DNA of 47,621 bases from Daejeonella rubra (GTDB lineage: Bacteria > Bacteroidota > Bacteroidia > Sphingobacteriales > Sphingobacteriaceae): the NCBI RefSeq assembly GCF_900103545.1, contig NZ_FNHH01000032.1, positions 1 through 47,621 of the forward strand. The letters run 5' to 3'. Shown piece after piece: positions 34,700 through 43,475 of the stretch (within the stretch, counting starts at the first letter, position 1; every line of letters starts with the position of its first letter). The position numbers and the translations under genes are program-made. Under the pieces are notes generated by a model. That model worked only from the letters and a program-made list of their open reading frames with translations, was not told the origin of the DNA and searched no databases.

Positions 34700-35449
34700 A
34701 TGGCCTTAACTGAGCAAATGGAAAGTCAGGGCAACTGGCTATTTAAGTACCGTGGCATTTTACCACTGATCATTTTCGCAATTGGAATAGTCTTGTTTTT
34801 TAAAAACGAATCGAATCCTGAAAACTGGATCCTCCAGGACAAGCTGCAGGAGAGTTTCTATGAACTAGCCTGTCTGCTGGTTGCTTTTATTGGATTTTTT
34901 ATTCGTGTATATACCGTTGGCTTCAGTCGCCCGAATACATCCGGCAGAAACACGGAACATCAGGTTGCTGATGTATTAAATACCACTGGAATCTATTCCA
35001 TCATGAGAAACCCTCTTTATGTAGGCAATTTTTTCATGTGGCTGGGTATTGCCATGCTAACTGGTAATTTCTGGTTTATTATTGCCTTTACCCTCTTTTA
35101 TTTTTTATACTACGAACGTATAATTTTCACAGAAGAGCAGTTCTTAAAGAATAAATTCGGACATAACTATTTAGAATGGGCCAGAAAAACACCGATCATT
35201 GTTCCAAAGTTCAGTTCTTTCAAAAAAACAGCTTATAGCTTTAACTGGAAGAAAGTACTTCGTCAGGAAAAAAACGGACTTGCAGCACTCCTCATCATAT
35301 TCTGCCTTTTCGATATTGCCGGAGAAATGGTAAAAGAGCAAAGGAACTTTAATGAAGCCCTATATATTGCAGGAGCAACTTCAATTGTTATCTATTTCAT
35401 ATTGAAATTCATCAAGTACAATACAAAGCTGCTACAGGATCCTCATTAG
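34700..35449 (+). CDS. isoprenylcysteine methyltransferase-like membrane protein
   Basis: 249 aa with several hydrophobic segments. The phospholipid/isoprenylcysteine methyltransferase signature is visible in the second half: GIYSIMRNPLYVGNFFMWLGIAM, then TEEQFLKNKFGHNYLEWARKTPIIVPKF. Members use S-adenosylmethionine to methylate lipid or prenyl-cysteine substrates in the membrane; the substrate of bacterial members is mostly unknown. It is flanked by genes on the opposite strand and is transcribed alone. The last 60 residues add two further predicted helices. Confidence 0.82.
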   Translation: MALTEQMESQGNWLFKYRGILPLIIFAIGIVLFFKNESNPENWILQDKLQESFYELACLLVAFIGFFIRVYTVGFSRPNTSGRNTEHQVADVLNTTGIYSIMRNPLYVGNFFMWLGIAMLTGNFWFIIAFTLFYFLYYERIIFTEEQFLKNKFGHNYLEWARKTPIIVPKFSSFKKTAYSFNWKKVLRQEKNGLAALLIIFCLFDIAGEMVKEQRNFNEALYIAGATSIVIYFILKFIKYNTKLLQDPH

Positions 35450-35474
35450 GAGATCAGACCGAAGGTTTGCCGAA

Positions 35475-37919
35475 TTAATTCATATCGCTAAGCCTATCCG
35501 GTGTGCTTTTTCCCAGACGGAACTTCAATTGACCATCCTCGTCTTCAATGGCCCTAAGGTTAATTACGATTCCCTTTTGTGTTCGTTCCCTTTTCTGACC
35601 CGACTTATCAAGCAATTCGTCTTTTCGCGGATCTCTTAAGGGTATTTTCATAGCCATTCTGGTTCCCTTACCGAAGCTGTAAATACCTTCAAGAAATATT
35701 TTAAGTACACTCGAACTGATCTCCATTGGAGGAATAATAACACGATCACCCCGGATAGTGAGTGTATTTTTGAGGTTCAGGAAGCTGATATTAGAAAAAT
35801 CCCTGTTTGGAAAGGCAAATGCACCCACTTTCTTCATAGGTTCAAAGTTGACAAGTGCTCCATTGCGGATATCAAAATTCACCGTGCCCCTGAATGAACG
35901 TGGGACAATTTTACCATTATCATACATCGAACCGGAAATGGAGGTTCCACCATAAAATGTCCCTCTTAAATTTTTGTCTGTAATGGCAGACTGCCCGAAA
36001 TTATCAAAAGCATGGAACAGGTTCTGTACATTGACATTTGTGATCCTTGAATTCACATTAAAGCGGTTCAATGATCCGCTTTGGTCTATATCACCACTAA
36101 TGTTCAAACTTCCCCCACCCTGATTAAGAGTTAGTCTGTTTATCAGGATCCCGGACTGTTTAAGGGTAATATTAGTTCTTAGATCAGAACCCCTGAAATT
36201 TTTATAAACTACCCTGTCTACATCAATATCCATATTCATACTGGCCTGCTCCAGCATTCTTTCCAAATTTTCAGACATAGTCAGAACTGATTTTTTAGAC
36301 TTAGAGGAGTAATTCGACCCGGATTTACGCTTCCCTAAAAAGACCATAAATTCATTTAAATTAACATTCGGACTTTTAACTTTCCAGTCAATCAGGATTT
36401 TTTGTGGGTCGGTATAATAAAAGTTTGAAAAATTCTTCAGCACTGCTTCCATATTCAGGGAAGTCGTTCCGCTTTTAACCTTCAGGTTCTGCAAATACAG
36501 ATCTTCCCCCCGGAAATTCATCACTAAGCGGATATCATTAAACTGTAAATTCCGTGGTTTATAACTGGCTTGTCCATTCTGCACTTTAACAGTCCCATGA
36601 ATATAACGCTTTCCGCTATCGAGCTGATTGAATGGCGCTTTGTAAACCAGATCCAGATCTGCAGATCCCTCATTAAACTGAAATGTATTGCCACCAAATA
36701 TCTTATTGAGTTGGGAAAGCGGGAATCCAGCCTTAAATTTCCCGGTAAATATGGGATCCCTGAGGTCAGTGATCTGTATTGAATCGGCCTTGAATGGAAT
36801 ATCATAGAACTTACCGTCCATATTATAAAATGCAATCATAGAATTTGGGTCCTTTCGTGGTTGCCCCTTTATCCATTCATTGGTATAGATTCCGGTAAAA
36901 CTGCAATCTGTAATGCTCTCTCCTCCCTTACTCATGGTATTATCCTTTGCCGTAAAATTTACCCGGATCAAAGGATCACCACCCCGCTTTAATTTCCCAT
37001 CCAGAACAGCACTGATCTCAAACGGTCCCTGAAAATCATAAGGTTTTAATTTTGAAATGATATGTGAAGAAAGTAAACTCTTTGCATCATTAAACAAAAT
37101 GGAAGGCGCTTGTATTTCTATCAGATAATCAGATGATTTAGGTGAAAAATTGAGTTTTCCGGATAGATAAAGCTGATCCTTATCGATCCTGATCTTTTGC
37201 AATGGTATATTCAACAGACCGTTTTTCTTATCATAACTCATATCAATATCAAGGTCGACCAGCTTATTCTTGAGGAAGCTTCCTCTTTTGATGTTGAATG
37301 CAAAAAAATCAACTTTCGTCTGCATTTTTAATTCTCCCTTCCATCCCTCCATCCCATGCTTAATACTACCCTTGAAATTCCTGATATTGAACTTGAAAAA
37401 CTTATTTTTCAGTTTGTCATCGATAGTTAATTCAACATTGTTTAAATATACACGACTGATCTTTTTACTTATCCCCCCTCCCTTATCGCTTGAAGGAGCT
37501 TTCTTTTTAAATATGTCGGTGTTCCGAACACCATTACTATCTGTTAGCAGGTAGATTTCAGCATCATTAATCCTGATGTCCTTTATACTTGCCGAACCTG
37601 AAAGAATTGAAAACGCATTAATTGCCACGTAAACTTTTTTCGCCCGCAGCAGATCATGTTTATGAATATCCCATAAGCTATCTCTGAGCAGAACATTTTC
37701 CAGAGAAACTGAAATTCCCGGAAATCCGCGTATAAGCGAAGGTTCCATACTCTTGATACTGAGCTTGCCATTGAGGTCTTCATTAAGCTGTGAAATAATT
37801 GTATTGAGTATTTGTTCCTTATGTGTGAAGACATAGGATGCAAGTACTGCCCAGGCTATCAGGAAAAGGCTGAAAATGCCCCCTCCCAGATATAAAGATA
37901 TTTTTAACCAGCGCGACAT
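35475..37919 (-). CDS. AsmA-like envelope protein
   Basis: 814 aa with one N-terminal transmembrane helix (about 7-32, YLGGGIFSLFLIAWAVLASYVF) and a long beta-rich periplasmic part. Typical AsmA features: LNGKLSIKSMEPSLIRGFPGISVSLENVLLRDS near the N-terminus and the C-terminal module with GTVNFDIRNGALVNFEPMKKVG (about 690-710). AsmA/TamB/YhdP-type proteins are bridge-like carriers of phospholipid between membranes. The C-terminal tail is charged (DELLDKSGQKRERTQKG). It is encoded 26 nt from the convergent methyltransferase gene. It could serve the TamL barrel encoded nearby, but this is inference. Confidence 0.85.
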   Translation of the reverse strand: MSRWLKISLYLGGGIFSLFLIAWAVLASYVFTHKEQILNTIISQLNEDLNGKLSIKSMEPSLIRGFPGISVSLENVLLRDSLWDIHKHDLLRAKKVYVAINAFSILSGSASIKDIRINDAEIYLLTDSNGVRNTDIFKKKAPSSDKGGGISKKISRVYLNNVELTIDDKLKNKFFKFNIRNFKGSIKHGMEGWKGELKMQTKVDFFAFNIKRGSFLKNKLVDLDIDMSYDKKNGLLNIPLQKIRIDKDQLYLSGKLNFSPKSSDYLIEIQAPSILFNDAKSLLSSHIISKLKPYDFQGPFEISAVLDGKLKRGGDPLIRVNFTAKDNTMSKGGESITDCSFTGIYTNEWIKGQPRKDPNSMIAFYNMDGKFYDIPFKADSIQITDLRDPIFTGKFKAGFPLSQLNKIFGGNTFQFNEGSADLDLVYKAPFNQLDSGKRYIHGTVKVQNGQASYKPRNLQFNDIRLVMNFRGEDLYLQNLKVKSGTTSLNMEAVLKNFSNFYYTDPQKILIDWKVKSPNVNLNEFMVFLGKRKSGSNYSSKSKKSVLTMSENLERMLEQASMNMDIDVDRVVYKNFRGSDLRTNITLKQSGILINRLTLNQGGGSLNISGDIDQSGSLNRFNVNSRITNVNVQNLFHAFDNFGQSAITDKNLRGTFYGGTSISGSMYDNGKIVPRSFRGTVNFDIRNGALVNFEPMKKVGAFAFPNRDFSNISFLNLKNTLTIRGDRVIIPPMEISSSVLKIFLEGIYSFGKGTRMAMKIPLRDPRKDELLDKSGQKRERTQKGIVINLRAIEDEDGQLKFRLGKSTPDRLSDMN

Positions 37920-38111
37920 TATTTGAATTTGAATTTCATAATTTGAAGATTACATAAATACTTATGATACCATTCAATACAAACAAAAGATGAGCCAGTA
38001 ATATAACTTCCTGAACCAATTGGCATTGAACCTTAATTCTGGAGTACTAAAACTACATTTATTGTCAGATCAAGCTGTCACCGAACTAAGAATAAAATTT
38101 TAAGCATAAAA

Positions 38112-38141
38112 AAAGAGACTGCTTTTAAATACAGTCTCTTT
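38112..38141. terminator. bidirectional intrinsic terminator
   Basis: Perfect 10-bp stem AAAGAGACTG/CAGTCTCTTT with an A run on one side. It lies just after the stop of the lipoprotein gene at 38164 on the minus strand, which it should terminate. Confidence 0.8.
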
Positions 38142-38163
38142 CCATAAAATTTTAACGATTTAA

Positions 38164-38871
38164 TTAATCTTCAAAATCGCAATCGGCAAATACATTCAGG
38201 TTTGCTTTTAACTTAGCGTACAATTCAGCATTTGAGGTACTGGAGATCACAATTACTCCGTTCGATTTTACAGCTCCACTCAAATCAGCGGAAACAACAT
38301 TCGTAAGAAACTTATTCAGCTGAATATTTATTAAACCTATATAATCGTTTGTGCCACTGACAACAAGGTTTTCTGCTTCAACCTCTGCTTCAAAGTCTTC
38401 GTTGAAGTAAAACTCAACCGGAATTTTATTACCACTCCCGTCAGTATATAAGCCCTTTAACGTCAGCGGAATATTAGAATTAGCTGATTTCCTTAATACA
38501 AGTTTTAATTCCACCTCTTCATAAGTTGCGTCTGGAAGACTAATACTTCCCAAAACCGGACTCAGATTAAACAGGTCAACATTAAAAGCTTGTTTTAGTT
38601 CATACTCAATTTTGGCACTCTTGCTTTCTGCTTCAAAATCAATTTCACTGACATTTACATTTCCGGAAGTCCATGTTAAACTTGAGTTTGAATTAACAGC
38701 AATAATTAAACCGCTCCCTGAAGTTGTCGGACCAATAGAAGCTGTAAAATTAGATGGCTTAACTTTATAAGCAAGCTTACCATCTCCGGTCGAATTATCT
38801 TTGGTACATGATGTCAGGAACAGTCCTGCTGCCAGTATCACTGATCCATAACTAAATAAGTAGTTTTTCAT
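38164..38871 (-). CDS. lipoprotein of unknown function
   Basis: 235 aa from the ATG at 38871; the longer frame from 38919 adds a non-signal N-terminus and is rejected. A clear lipobox (LFLTSC) places the lipid Cys at C22. The mature protein is rich in Ser, Thr and Asn and alternating hydrophobics, suggesting beta structure, for example VNVSEIDFEAESKSAKIEYELKQA. No domain recognised. It has its own terminator and is divergent from the ABC-F gene. Confidence 0.75.
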   Translation of the reverse strand: MKNYLFSYGSVILAAGLFLTSCTKDNSTGDGKLAYKVKPSNFTASIGPTTSGSGLIIAVNSNSSLTWTSGNVNVSEIDFEAESKSAKIEYELKQAFNVDLFNLSPVLGSISLPDATYEEVELKLVLRKSANSNIPLTLKGLYTDGSGNKIPVEFYFNEDFEAEVEAENLVVSGTNDYIGLINIQLNKFLTNVVSADLSGAVKSNGVIVISSTSNAELYAKLKANLNVFADCDFED

Positions 38872-39028
38872 TTTAATTGTTTTAGGTAAGATGTAAGATG
38901 TGTAATAAAATATATTCATAGATATATTTGAATACGTATTAATTTCAAATATGTTGCCATCTATGAGGACTTTATCATCCTATGGATCTTATTAACCAGT
39001 ATAATTCAAATTAAATGCATAAAATCCG

Positions 39029-39036
39029 TACTTTTG
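39029..39036 (+). promoter_or_regulatory. -7 box of the ABC-F gene, 6 nt before the start codon
   Basis: TACTTTTG matches TAnnTTTG, followed by CGGCAA and the ATG at 39043. Points to a leaderless or nearly leaderless message. Confidence 0.55.
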
Positions 39037-39042
39037 CGGCAA

Positions 39043-40962
39043 ATGATTGCAATAAATAACCTAACGTTCGAGATCGGTGCAAGGGCATTATACGACGAAG
39101 CGAACTGGCACATCAAACCGGGAGAAAAAATCGGTCTGATCGGTGCAAACGGAACTGGAAAAACTACACTGTTAAAAATAATTGTTGGAGACTATGCCGC
39201 TACAAGCGGAACAATCTCTATGGCAAAAGATATTAAGATAGGGTACCTGAATCAGGACCTTCTCTCTTATCAGAGCGACAAGAGCATACTGCATGTGGCT
39301 ATGGAGGCTTTTGAACGCCAAAACCAGCTTCATACTGAGATAGAAGCACTTCTTAAGAAATTAGAAACGGAATATACCGATGATCTGCTTCATAAGTTAA
39401 GTGATAAACAGAATGAGTTTGAGGCACTTGATGGGTATAGCATTGAATACCGGGCACATGAGATCATGGCAGGTCTGGGCTTCAGCGAAGTAGATACTCA
39501 GCGTACCTTATCTGAATTTTCAGGAGGATGGCGCATGCGTGTGATGCTTGCCAGGATATTACTTCAGAGCCCCGATATCCTCTTGCTGGATGAGCCTACA
39601 AACCATCTGGATCTTCCATCTATCAAATGGCTTGAAACCTATTTACAGGCTTTTGAAGGTGCGATCGTTATCGTATCCCACGATAGATATTTCCTGGATA
39701 GGGTTGTTAAAAAGATCGTTGAATCAAGAAAAGGTAAACTGATCCCTTATGCCGGAAATTACAGTTTTTATGTAGAGGAAAAAGGACTAAGAGAAGAGAT
39801 CCAGAGCGGACAGTTTAAAAACCAGCAGGCCAAGATCAAACAGGAAGAACGATTGATCGAGCGTTTCAGAGCTAAAGCCAGCAAAGCCAAAATGGCCCAG
39901 TCGCGGATCAAAGCACTCGAAAAAATGGAGCGCGTTGATGATGTGGATGATGACAACCCATCGGTTAACTTCAGCTTTAAATTCAGCAAGCAATCCGGAA
40001 GGCATGTTATACGCATCGAAGATATGACCAAAGCATATCCGGGTGTGCCAATTGTTAAAAATGCTACAGCAACCATTGAAAAAGGTGATAAAATAGCACT
40101 GATCGGTGCAAACGGTCGCGGTAAATCAACCGTACTTAAGATCATTGCCGGTGCAGATAAGAATAATTTTACCGGTATGTGTGAAACCGGACATAATGTA
40201 ACACAAACATTTTTCGCTCAGCATCAGCTGGAAGCCCTGCATTTAGAAAACACGCTGATTCAGGAGTTACAGGCATTTGCTCCCAAGCATACTGAAACTG
40301 AGCTTCGTTCCATTTTAGGATGTTTCCTGTTTACCGGTGATGATGTATTTAAAAAGATAAAAGTCCTTTCCGGAGGAGAAAAATCAAGGGTTGCTCTTGC
40401 CAAAGCGTTAACTGCCGATGCAAACTTCCTGATCCTGGATGAGCCTACCAATCACCTGGATATTGCCTCCGTAAATATTCTGATATCTGCTTTAAATCAG
40501 TATGAAGGAACATTCATCGTGGTATCTCACGATAGGTATATGCTTGATAATGTGGCCAATAAGATCTGGTTCATTGAAGATCAGGAGATCAAAGAATATC
40601 CGGGAACTTATGCAGAATATGAAGAATGGAACTCAAAAAGAGTATATGTTCCTAAGAAAATAGCAGAAGCTCCTAAGAAAGAGGAAAAGAAAGAAGAGAA
40701 GCCGAAGGTTCAGACTGACGATAAAAGTAAAGAGATCAAAAAACTGAATCAGGAACTTCAAAAACTTGAAACCGACATCGCAGAACTCGAAAGCTCTGTC
40801 AAAGATGCCGAAGCTGAACTGAGCAGGGAGGAAGTTTATAGTGATCCTGAAAAACTATCTGAAGCAAACAGACGTTATCAACAGTTAAGTCCGCGTTTAT
40901 TAAAAGCCCAGGCTGAATGGGAACGCATGGCAGAAGAAATTATGGAACTAGAGGGGAAGTAA
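39043..40962 (+). CDS. ABC-F family ATPase
   Basis: 639 aa from the ATG at 39043 (the TTG at 39034 is inside the promoter box and is rejected). Two ABC domains without membrane segments: Walker A GANGTGKTT and GANGRGKST, signatures FSGGWRMR and LSGGEKSR, Walker B LLLDEPTNHLD and LILDEPTNHLD. The linker of about 80 residues is charged and helical (KIKQEERLIERFRAKASKAK). The C-terminal extension (about 545-639) is Lys/Glu-rich and then coiled coil, as in Uup-like members. ABC-F proteins act on the ribosome in translation or ribosome-stalling relief. It looks like a housekeeping member (Uup-like); antibiotic-resistance function is not indicated. Confidence 0.92.
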   Translation: MIAINNLTFEIGARALYDEANWHIKPGEKIGLIGANGTGKTTLLKIIVGDYAATSGTISMAKDIKIGYLNQDLLSYQSDKSILHVAMEAFERQNQLHTEIEALLKKLETEYTDDLLHKLSDKQNEFEALDGYSIEYRAHEIMAGLGFSEVDTQRTLSEFSGGWRMRVMLARILLQSPDILLLDEPTNHLDLPSIKWLETYLQAFEGAIVIVSHDRYFLDRVVKKIVESRKGKLIPYAGNYSFYVEEKGLREEIQSGQFKNQQAKIKQEERLIERFRAKASKAKMAQSRIKALEKMERVDDVDDDNPSVNFSFKFSKQSGRHVIRIEDMTKAYPGVPIVKNATATIEKGDKIALIGANGRGKSTVLKIIAGADKNNFTGMCETGHNVTQTFFAQHQLEALHLENTLIQELQAFAPKHTETELRSILGCFLFTGDDVFKKIKVLSGGEKSRVALAKALTADANFLILDEPTNHLDIASVNILISALNQYEGTFIVVSHDRYMLDNVANKIWFIEDQEIKEYPGTYAEYEEWNSKRVYVPKKIAEAPKKEEKKEEKPKVQTDDKSKEIKKLNQELQKLETDIAELESSVKDAEAELSREEVYSDPEKLSEANRRYQQLSPRLLKAQAEWERMAEEIMELEGK

Positions 40963-40973
40963 TCATCCCCTCT
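40950..40973 (+). terminator. hairpin across the ABC-F stop codon
   Basis: AGAGGGG/CCCCTCT (7 bp, 10-nt loop) covers the TAA stop codon. Only a short TTTTCT follows, so it is a weak terminator or a partial attenuator before the DUF5103 gene 46 nt on. Confidence 0.3.
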
Positions 40974-41007
40974 CCACATTTTCTACTCTGGGGCATAAAA
41001 TGATCGT

Positions 41008-42303
41008 ATGAAGAAAATATCAGTTCTTATTCCCCTTATACTGGCTTTCACTATTGGTTTTGGACAAAAAAAAGTGCGTGTTCGTGCTCCTGAGGCTCCA
41101 TTCAATACTATCCGGTATGAAAACTATACCTATATCCCGGAAATAAGAACGGTTGAATTTTATAATCGTACCAAGGAACAATCCATTCCGGTATATATTC
41201 TGGGCAGCACAGAAAACCTATTATTAGGCTTCGATGATCTGCGTGCCGGCAGCAGGAATATCACCTATTCCATTGAACATTGCGATTTTGAATGGAAAAG
41301 CAGCCGGCTATCCCCTATCGATTATCTGGATGGCTTTTCTGAAGACAGGATCATCGATTACCGCAATTCATTCAATACCCTGCAAAAGTTCACCCATTAT
41401 GAGCTGAGCATACCCAATCTGACCATAAAGCCCAAAATTTCAGGCAATTATCTTTTAAAAATTTATGAGGATAATGACCAGCGTAAAATACTAATCACCA
41501 AGCGGTTCTTTGTTGTTGATCCGCAAACCACCATTGCAGCCGAGATCACCCGCTCCAATAATGTGGCTGACCGCGATCAGATGCAGAAAATTAATTTTCT
41601 CATCAACCACGGACAGGTAGTGATCAACAATCCTTATACAGAAGCAAAAGTGCGGGTATTGCAGAATGGCAGACATGATAATTCACAAAGCCTGAACCGT
41701 CCCACATTCATCAGACCTAATCAATTGGTGTATAATGATATGCGGATGATGGATTTCAAGGCAGGAAATGAATTCAGACGTTTCGACCTTCGCAGTCTCC
41801 GCTTCCGGACAGAAAGAGTAGGAAAAATTGAACAGGATACGGTCAATAATGTATACCTGCTGACCGATGTCACAGAAAATAGGTCGGGTTATACCTTTAT
41901 TAATGATGAAAACGGAGCCTTTTATGTCCGTAACCTTGACGGTCGGGATAACCGGACCGATGCCGATTATACTACCGTTCATTTAAGCCTGTCGGCAAAA
42001 AAACCAGCAACTAACGGAAATCTTTATGTTGTAGGCCAGTTCAATGATTACCGGCTCATCGATAAGCTGGATTATGATGAGAGCAGAAACCGCTTCAACG
42101 GATCCATATTCATAAAACAAGGACTTATAGACTATCATTATGTATGGGTAAGTGAAGACGGTAAAACCAGAGATGATGTGCTCTTTGACGGTTCACATTT
42201 CGAAACCGAGAATTACTACCAAATCTTCTTTTATTACCGTAAACCAGGTTCAAGATGGGATGAGCTGATTGGGTTTACGCAGTCCGGATCAAGTCCGGAC
42301 TGA
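41008..42303 (+). CDS. type IX secretion system plug-domain protein (DUF5103)
   Basis: 431 aa, exported (signal ending about ...IGFGQ, residue 20). The N-terminal part (YENYTYIPEIRTVEFYNRTKEQSIPVY..., RNITYSIEHCDFEWKSSRLSPIDYLDGF) is the conserved plug-protein domain associated with the SprA translocon of the T9SS. The C-terminal part (about 300-420) has the AMPK-GBD/CBM48-like look of LYVVGQFNDYRLIDKLDYDESRNRFNGSIF. The last seven residues (QSGSSPD) and the stop codon are encoded by the first unit of the 50-bp repeat array that follows, so the C-terminus has been reshaped by the repeat. Its 46-nt gap to the ABC-F gene may allow co-transcription. Confidence 0.85.
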   Translation: MKKISVLIPLILAFTIGFGQKKVRVRAPEAPFNTIRYENYTYIPEIRTVEFYNRTKEQSIPVYILGSTENLLLGFDDLRAGSRNITYSIEHCDFEWKSSRLSPIDYLDGFSEDRIIDYRNSFNTLQKFTHYELSIPNLTIKPKISGNYLLKIYEDNDQRKILITKRFFVVDPQTTIAAEITRSNNVADRDQMQKINFLINHGQVVINNPYTEAKVRVLQNGRHDNSQSLNRPTFIRPNQLVYNDMRMMDFKAGNEFRRFDLRSLRFRTERVGKIEQDTVNNVYLLTDVTENRSGYTFINDENGAFYVRNLDGRDNRTDADYTTVHLSLSAKKPATNGNLYVVGQFNDYRLIDKLDYDESRNRFNGSIFIKQGLIDYHYVWVSEDGKTRDDVLFDGSHFETENYYQIFFYYRKPGSRWDELIGFTQSGSSPD

Positions 42304-42510
42304 CATTAAATCCCAGTAAAACTGATAATCTGTACCGGATCAAGTCCGGACTGACATAAAGCCCATATAAGCTAAAAATTTGTACCGGATCAAGTCCGGA
42401 CTGACCTAAATCCCATATAAGCTGAAAATTTGTACCGGATCAAGTCCGGACTGACATAAAGCCCATATAAGCTGAAAATTTGTACCGGATCAAGTCCGGA
42501 CTGACATAAA
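42283..42510. repeat. five tandem ~50-bp units with a CCGGATCAAGTCCGG hairpin
   Basis: CCGGATCAAGTCCGG starts at 42284, 42335, 42385, 42435 and 42485, period 51, 50, 50 and 50. The core pairs with itself (CCGGA/TCCGG, loop TCAAG). The interval (CTGACATAAAGCCCATATAAGCTG...) is nearly the same in the middle copies and diverged in the first and last, as in tandem amplification. Not CRISPR: the spacers are the same sequence. Confidence 0.85.
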
Positions 42511-42541
42511 TCCAAGAAAGATCTTAAACTTGGTGCGGTAA

Positions 42542-42668
42542 CCCTTTGCGTCTTAGCGTCTTCGCGAGAAATATCTTTTTATGTAAAATCAACACGTGAA
42601 AGCTAAATTATAAAATCGGCAAAAATAGTATTTTAATAATGGTCTCGCAGAGACGCAGAGACGCTAAA
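42542..42668. repeat. imperfect inverted repeat of GCGTCTTAGCG type
   Basis: CTTTGCGTCTTAGCGTCTTC (from 42542) and, about 75 nt further on, CTCGCAGAGACGCAGAGACG (from 42643) are inverted relatives, about 20 of 26 positions pairing. The AT-rich centre has no coding frame. It resembles dispersed REP- or MITE-like elements, in which similar GACGCNNAGACGC cores are widespread. It lies between the DUF5103 and thioesterase genes. Confidence 0.6.
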
Positions 42669-42765
42669 TTATTGATTTAAAGTAAATTATCACAAATAGT
42701 GTGTAATCCTTTGCATCGGCATGAGCTTGCCAGCCGGTATGCAGGCTAGCAATCACAAAAAGGAT

Positions 42766-42773
42766 TATCTTTG
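42766..42773 (+). promoter_or_regulatory. -7 box of the thioesterase gene, 4 nt before the start codon
   Basis: TATCTTTG matches TAnnTTTG; CCGC separates it from the ATG at 42778. This fixes the start and implies a leaderless message. Confidence 0.55.
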
Positions 42774-42777
42774 CCGC

Positions 42778-43308
42778 ATGAGCACAATCTTAAAAAGCCC
42801 ACAGGGTTCATTCACCATCATGAATGAACTGGTACTTCCAAACGATACCAATACATTAAACAACCTGATGGGTGGCCGTCTCCTTCACTGGATGGACATT
42901 GCCGCAGCGATTTCAGCTCAAAAGCATTGCAATAATATTGTGGTTACCGCTTCAGTAGATAATGTATCCTTCAGGCATGCCATCAAACTGGGTGATGTGA
43001 TCACGATCGAAGCCAAAGTTACACGCGCATTCAGCACCTCCATGGAAGTACGATTGGATGTTTGGGCCGAGAATATCCCTTCCGGGACAAGAGTACGTTC
43101 TAATGAAGCATATTACACCTTCGTGGCAATCGATGCCAATGGCAAAACAGTCCCTGTTCCGGAAATACTCCCCGAAAGCGAACCAGAAAAAAAACTGTTT
43201 GATGGAGCCCTGCGCCGCCGTCAATTACGACTTGTTCTGGCTGGAAAAATGAAAGCTCATGATGCCACAGAGTTGAAGGCGCTGTTTTTGAATCAAGAGG
43301 GATTGTGA
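42778..43308 (+). CDS. acyl-CoA thioesterase (hotdog fold)
   Basis: 176 aa from the ATG at 42778; an upstream ATG at 42721 lies before the promoter box and cannot be used. Single-hotdog YciA/BFIT-type thioesterase: VLPNDTNTLNNLMGGRLLHWMDIAAAISAQKH (central helix with conserved Asn, Gly and Asp), then VVTASVDNVSFRHAIKLGDVITIEAKV and RSNEAYYTFVAID. It hydrolyses acyl-CoA to free fatty acid and CoA in the cytosol; chain length preference unknown. Transcribed alone, followed by the repeats at 43312-43451. Confidence 0.9.
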   Translation: MSTILKSPQGSFTIMNELVLPNDTNTLNNLMGGRLLHWMDIAAAISAQKHCNNIVVTASVDNVSFRHAIKLGDVITIEAKVTRAFSTSMEVRLDVWAENIPSGTRVRSNEAYYTFVAIDANGKTVPVPEILPESEPEKKLFDGALRRRQLRLVLAGKMKAHDATELKALFLNQEGL

Positions 43309-43311
43309 GGG

Positions 43312-43370
43312 AAAGCGGAAAACTAAAAGGTAAAAGCAGAAAGCGGAAAGCAAAAAGCACAAAAGAGTAA
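43312..43370. repeat. purine-rich GAAAGC-type repeats after the thioesterase gene
   Basis: Units of the type GGAAAGC, AAAAGC and GGAAAAC follow the thioesterase stop codon. They resemble the repeats in the ychF leader (10622-10670), so a dispersed family is present. Confidence 0.55.
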
Positions 43371-43401
43371 TCATCTGAAATGAAGCAGTCTTATTTAACC
43401 A

Positions 43402-43451
43402 CCCCGATAGCTATCGGGGCTAACCAACTAACAAACCCGATAGCTATCGGG
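43402..43451. repeat. two GATAGCTATC palindromes
   Basis: CCCCGATAGCTATCGGGG (43402-43419) is an 18-bp perfect palindrome and CCCGATAGCTATCGGG (43436-43451) a 16-bp one, separated by AACCAACTAACAAAC-like AC-rich DNA. They lie between convergent genes and may act as a bidirectional terminator or be a dispersed repeat. Confidence 0.7.
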
Positions 43452-43475
43452 TAACTACTAACCAACTAATAAAAA

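Noticed and set aside
42283..42510. CRISPR array
   Set aside because: The spacing is regular but the sequence between the hairpins is the same in neighbouring units, and no cas gene is present. It is a tandem repeat.
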